Shown in pieces: positions 62,301 through 64,000 of a stretch of DNA of 64,000 bases. The translations under genes and the position numbers were made by a program. The notes beneath the pieces are model-generated. The model was not told the DNA's origin. It did no database searches and saw only the letters and a program-made list of their open reading frames with translations. The first letter of the stretch is position 1. Each line of letters starts with the position of its first letter. Source of the DNA: Megaustenia siamemsis (lineage: Eukaryota; Mollusca; Gastropoda; Stylommatophora; Ariophantidae); contig JAVIAB010000092.1 of NCBI GenBank assembly GCA_032433765.1, forward strand, positions 33,144,534 to 33,208,533. Direction: 5' to 3'.

Positions 62301-63491
62301 ATGAAGATACAGATCTTCATTAATGGATGTTTGCGCAGAATAAAAGGATGGAAATGGCAGGACAAAATCAATAACATAGAATTATGGAAATGTACCAGTC
62401 AAATACCAGTGGATAAAGAGATACAGCGAAGACGATGGCGCTGGATAAGATCCACACTGCGGAAGTCAACTAAGAGTATTACACAACAGGTTTTTTTTGG
62501 AATCCCCAGGGAAAAAAACAAAGAGGAAGACCAAGGAATTCTTGGAGAAGACAGATGGAAGCAGAGATGAAGATGATGAGGAAGACATGGAATGATCTTA
62601 AAAGAATGGCAAGAAGCAAAACGGCTTGGAAAGTGTTTGTTGAAGACCTAAGCTCCACAGGGAGCTGAAAGGCAGAAGAAGAAGAAAACATTTGCTTCAC
62701 TTATAGCATATGAATATGTATCATGTGTATTCTGCTACTGAGAATCAATATAGTTGACCAAACTGCAGTGAGAGTGATTCTTCTAACTATAACTAATTTA
62801 TTCAAACTCATCATCATCATCTTCAAGTACTGGGTCTACTGGTGTAGGTGATCATGTCTCTCCACAACTTTCAATCTCGACAGTTATTTATCATTTCTGT
62901 TGTTGACCTTCTGCCAAGCCATTCTTTTAAGCTGTCTGGTATTTTTTCTCTTTGCTTACCTCTGTCTCTTCATCCTTCAATTTTCCCAGTTGTTACAATA
63001 TATTCAAGTTGTTCTCTTCTCATTACTTGGCCAAAAAATATTGATTGTTTCTTCCTAATATTGGAAATTAGCTCTCTTCTTGCTTTGAACTCCTTCAGAA
63101 CATTTTCATTACTCTTATTAGCTGTTCATGGTATTCTCAACATTCTTCTGTAAAACCACATTTCTACAGTCTCCAGTGATTTTCTTGTCTGTTATTAAAA
63201 CTCATAATAGAAGAGATAATTATAATGTGGGATCAATAGGCCAGGAGGAATCTGTAATAAATTGATGTTTTTTTAGACAAGGTTATGACAATTTTTTGGT
63301 TTTAAAATTAATGATTGCCTCCATTGTTAATTTTAGTATTAAATTTTAACAAAAGAAAAGTTAAATCTGAAGTAATATCTAAGATTGTTATTCTATGTGT
63401 AGATTGCCATATTAAATGAAGCTCTTGGCTGCAGACAGACAACAGTACTTGAAGTAGAAAACACAATGGTTTGGTTGGCTGATAAATTGAG
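53217..63491 (+). CDS. Coiled-coil protein, first four exons (partial, 129 residues)
   Basis: Exons 53217-53391, 58387-58436, 58704-58803 and 63403-63491 join with consistent phase and good GT-AG sites. They give an ORF that starts at 53242 and runs off the window. The first 35 residues are Ser/Asn/Gly-rich. From residue 45 the protein is a nearly continuous heptad coiled coil (SKLERKLKVLKIENAKL; LLKFQLIQLERQIAILNEA; VENTMVWLADKL). I do not recognise the family; a centrosomal, ciliary or cytoskeletal role would be only a guess. It lies head to head with the CCPG1-like gene. Confidence 0.68.
53424..53903 (-). repeat. SINE2 split by a family F retroposon
   Basis: 53424-53637 and 53845-53903 are one tRNA-derived SINE2 (compare 33731-34003). 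Between them 53638-53844 holds a retroposon piece. AAACCAGGA / AAATCAGGA at the two junctions is the likely target duplication. Confidence 0.65.
53638..53844 (+). mobile_element. Family F retroposon, 3' fragment
   Basis: It contains RLINQHRTRVVSRWTLRDML and LRRGSEHLWTCLECNDDDPQ in frame and the 3' words GGAGTGCAATGATGATGACC. Unassigned LINE-like. Confidence 0.55.
54513..54838. repeat. 81-bp tandem repeat, four units
   Basis: Units contain TATGTTCGGCACACGATAGC or TATGTTCGGCACAAAATAGC, and GAAAATAGTTTAACTAACCT. It lies next to the 3' side of the REL-type LINE and may belong to its 3' untranslated region. Confidence 0.8.
55171..58039 (-). mobile_element. REL-endonuclease LINE (R2/NeSL-like), catalytic core deleted
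   Basis: From MADQAGTPPADKLLA at 58039. An N-terminal zinc finger CSCGRKFATQKGMKIHRTKT RC (C-x-C...H-x5-C) comes first. The RT fingers follow: ITQFRPISLLNVEGKVFFSV. At about 56393 LRMYHVPQRV is followed directly by NKYTRKWLGLPPG, so the palm with its catalytic YxDD is missing. Then a thumb/linker, a CCHC-like knuckle changed to CPLY, and the endonuclease HPDIALY...IIIELTVPFE. It is also broken by a TGA near 57341, a 105-bp insertion at 57114-57218 and a frameshift near 55790. Confidence 0.82.
57114..57218. mobile_element. 105-bp insertion with hairpin and 13-bp target duplication
   Basis: AGCTCCTTTGCAA at 57101-57113 recurs at 57219-57231, and the LINE frame continues across (FKFAKEL then FEPPRSGTL). 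The insert contains a perfect 15-bp inverted repeat, CAATTCAGAGGAAGA (57179-57193) and its complement at 57201-57215, around a 7-nt loop. Confidence 0.8.
58060..58380. other. Intron, nothing recognised
   Basis: Intron 1 sequence of the coiled-coil gene just before its exon 2; no element found. Confidence 0.4.
58387..58436 (+). CDS. Coiled-coil gene, exon 2
   Basis: The acceptor TTTTTTTCCAG ends at 58386 and the donor GTGAGT is at 58437. It encodes VLKIENAKLRGELNDTQ and leaves phase 2. Fifty nt long. Confidence 0.65.
58704..58803 (+). CDS. Coiled-coil gene, exon 3
   Basis: The acceptor ATTCTCTAG ends at 58703 and the donor GTATGT is at 58804. It encodes ITLKQLLSESSHEKFDERR and a following Leu-rich helix ending in LERQ, phase 0 out. 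Confidence 0.68.
59112..60235 (-). mobile_element. LINE family A1, RT plus C-terminus
   Basis: Minus frames: FIDYTKAFDKVKHQEIIKIL (motif A), IKQGVRQGCVLSPDLFN (motif B), NNLRYVDDTVLIA (motif C), LNSKKTEVMVTTKKKTSP and the usual C-terminus with a TGATGATGATGA tail at 59118. A 28-bp tandem duplication (GACTGGCTACACGTAACATT) lies at 59541-59597. 5'-truncated and fused to a SINE at 60236. Confidence 0.82.
60236..60367 (-). repeat. tRNA-derived SINE fused to LINE A1
   Basis: In complement: GGGACTGGTTGGTCTCGAGG (box A), GGTTGTGGGTTCAAATCC (box B), then the core TATGATTTCTCTCTGCGGCA and CCCTGGTCTCAGCAGCGAGG, then directly the LINE RT frame. Confidence 0.65.
60370..61265. other. Intron, nothing recognised
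   Basis: AT-rich intron sequence of the coiled-coil gene. Confidence 0.4.
61271..61760 (-). mobile_element. LINE family B, 3' fragment
   Basis: (TATC)n at 61268-61281 is the complementary tail. The frame LRRTLIREARAAGIG and SLNEIELLAQ is readable in complement. Truncated near 61760. Confidence 0.72.
61938..62700 (+). mobile_element. LINE family E, 3' half
   Basis: Frames 61943-62248 (LKINRDKTKIIRMNAVGN, YIYLGNNIDKGGTE) and 62205-62570 (CLRRIKGWKWQDKINNIELW, RRRWRWIRSTLRKST) overlap by a frameshift. It ends in GGCAGAAGAAGAAGAAAAC. Confidence 0.78.
62808..63200 (-). mobile_element. LINE family A1, 3' fragment
   Basis: Antisense A1 C-terminus with its ATC-repeat tail at 62810-62822; truncated near 63200. 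Confidence 0.72.
63403..63491 (+). CDS. Coiled-coil gene, exon 4
   Basis: The acceptor TATGTGTAG ends at 63402 and the donor GTATTT is at 63492. It encodes IAILNEALGCRQTTVLEVEN followed by TMVWLADKL, leaving phase 2. The next exon is outside the window. Confidence 0.65.
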
Positions 63492-63544
63492 GTATTTATA
63501 AGAATTGTAATTTTTTCCCTCACAAGTTGTAATCAGTATTTTCT

Positions 63545-63830
63545 TTATAAATCTTTCCACTTTTTTCCATGGCAACAGACCGACATAGCAGTTGATAGCT
63601 GGTACACTTTGTGATGTCATGCAGGACAACAATAAAGTTCCTCTACTTTCTGCAGTCTGTGATCATTCTTCTCAGGATGTCCCATATCTGGCCTACACTG
63701 TTCATTTCTGCTTCTACTGTCCTTTATCAGGTTGTTTTTGGTCTGCCACTCTTCTGTCTTCCTTCTCGAGTTCAGTGCATGACAATTCCACATCTTTTCA
63801 ATAACAAGACTCGTAGGGCAATGTCCTGAG
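63545..63830 (-). mobile_element. LINE C-terminal fragment
   Basis: The minus frame reads PQDIALRVLLLKRCGIVMH, SGRPKTT and TVEAEMNSVGQIWDILRRM, a LINE basic C-terminus. It is not one of families A-E. Confidence 0.55.
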
Positions 63831-64000
63831 GACCCTCAATAATATATGTTGAAAACGGAGTGCACTCATGATGAGGATGTAGTCTTGAGACTTAAGCAAT
63901 TTGGAATAAACATTAAACATGAAGAATGACACATTGTAAGAGCAAACTAGAAGTGTATGTGCACAAACAACAAGCTACTGGAACAGTCAGCATGAACATA

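Overview
The window looks like nuclear DNA of an invertebrate animal. It is AT-rich, its genes are split by GT-AG introns, and most of it is decayed transposons: non-LTR retrotransposons, tRNA-derived SINEs, mariner, pogo-like and hAT DNA transposons, microsatellites and minisatellites. I cannot name the species or phylum.

Two host genes can be assembled by hand, arranged head to head. On the minus strand, ten coding exons between 34843 and 6426 join with consistent phase into a 1517-residue protein. I identify it as a CCPG1/PBXIP1-family protein, that is, an ER-phagy receptor of the CCPG1 type. It has an N-terminal LIR-like GWTLV motif, a FIP200-binding-like Ser/acidic motif, one transmembrane segment (about 447-468), coiled coils, a basic amphipathic stretch and a Cys-containing region. 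It ends in six Trp-centred repeats that I do not know from the vertebrate proteins. On the plus strand, four exons between 53217 and 63491 give the first 129 residues of a coiled-coil protein that continues beyond the window. Both first coding exons are preceded by a good splice acceptor, so both genes probably have non-coding first exons in the roughly 18 kb between them.

Layout: 1-6147, flank with a LINE nested inside a dead mariner; 6148-34862, the CCPG1-like gene with large, transposon-filled introns; 34863-53216, the intergenic region, holding SINEs, a near-complete reverse transcriptase ORF (41.5-42.6 kb), an inverted pair of hammerhead-like motifs (43.2-43.4 kb), a 28-bp array (44.1 kb), an hAT element with perfect 8-bp target duplication (45.3-46.1 kb), a 113-bp MITE and a 47-bp minisatellite (46.5-48.0 kb); 53217-63491, the coiled-coil gene, whose first intron carries a REL-type LINE (55.1-58.0 kb) that has lost its reverse-transcriptase active site.

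The most interesting points are the CCPG1-like receptor with its repeat tail, two LINE copies that end within 6-14 bp of splice donors of that gene, the hammerhead-like inverted pair, and several nested insertions that can be proved from target duplications or protein continuity. No clearly new multi-gene system is visible.
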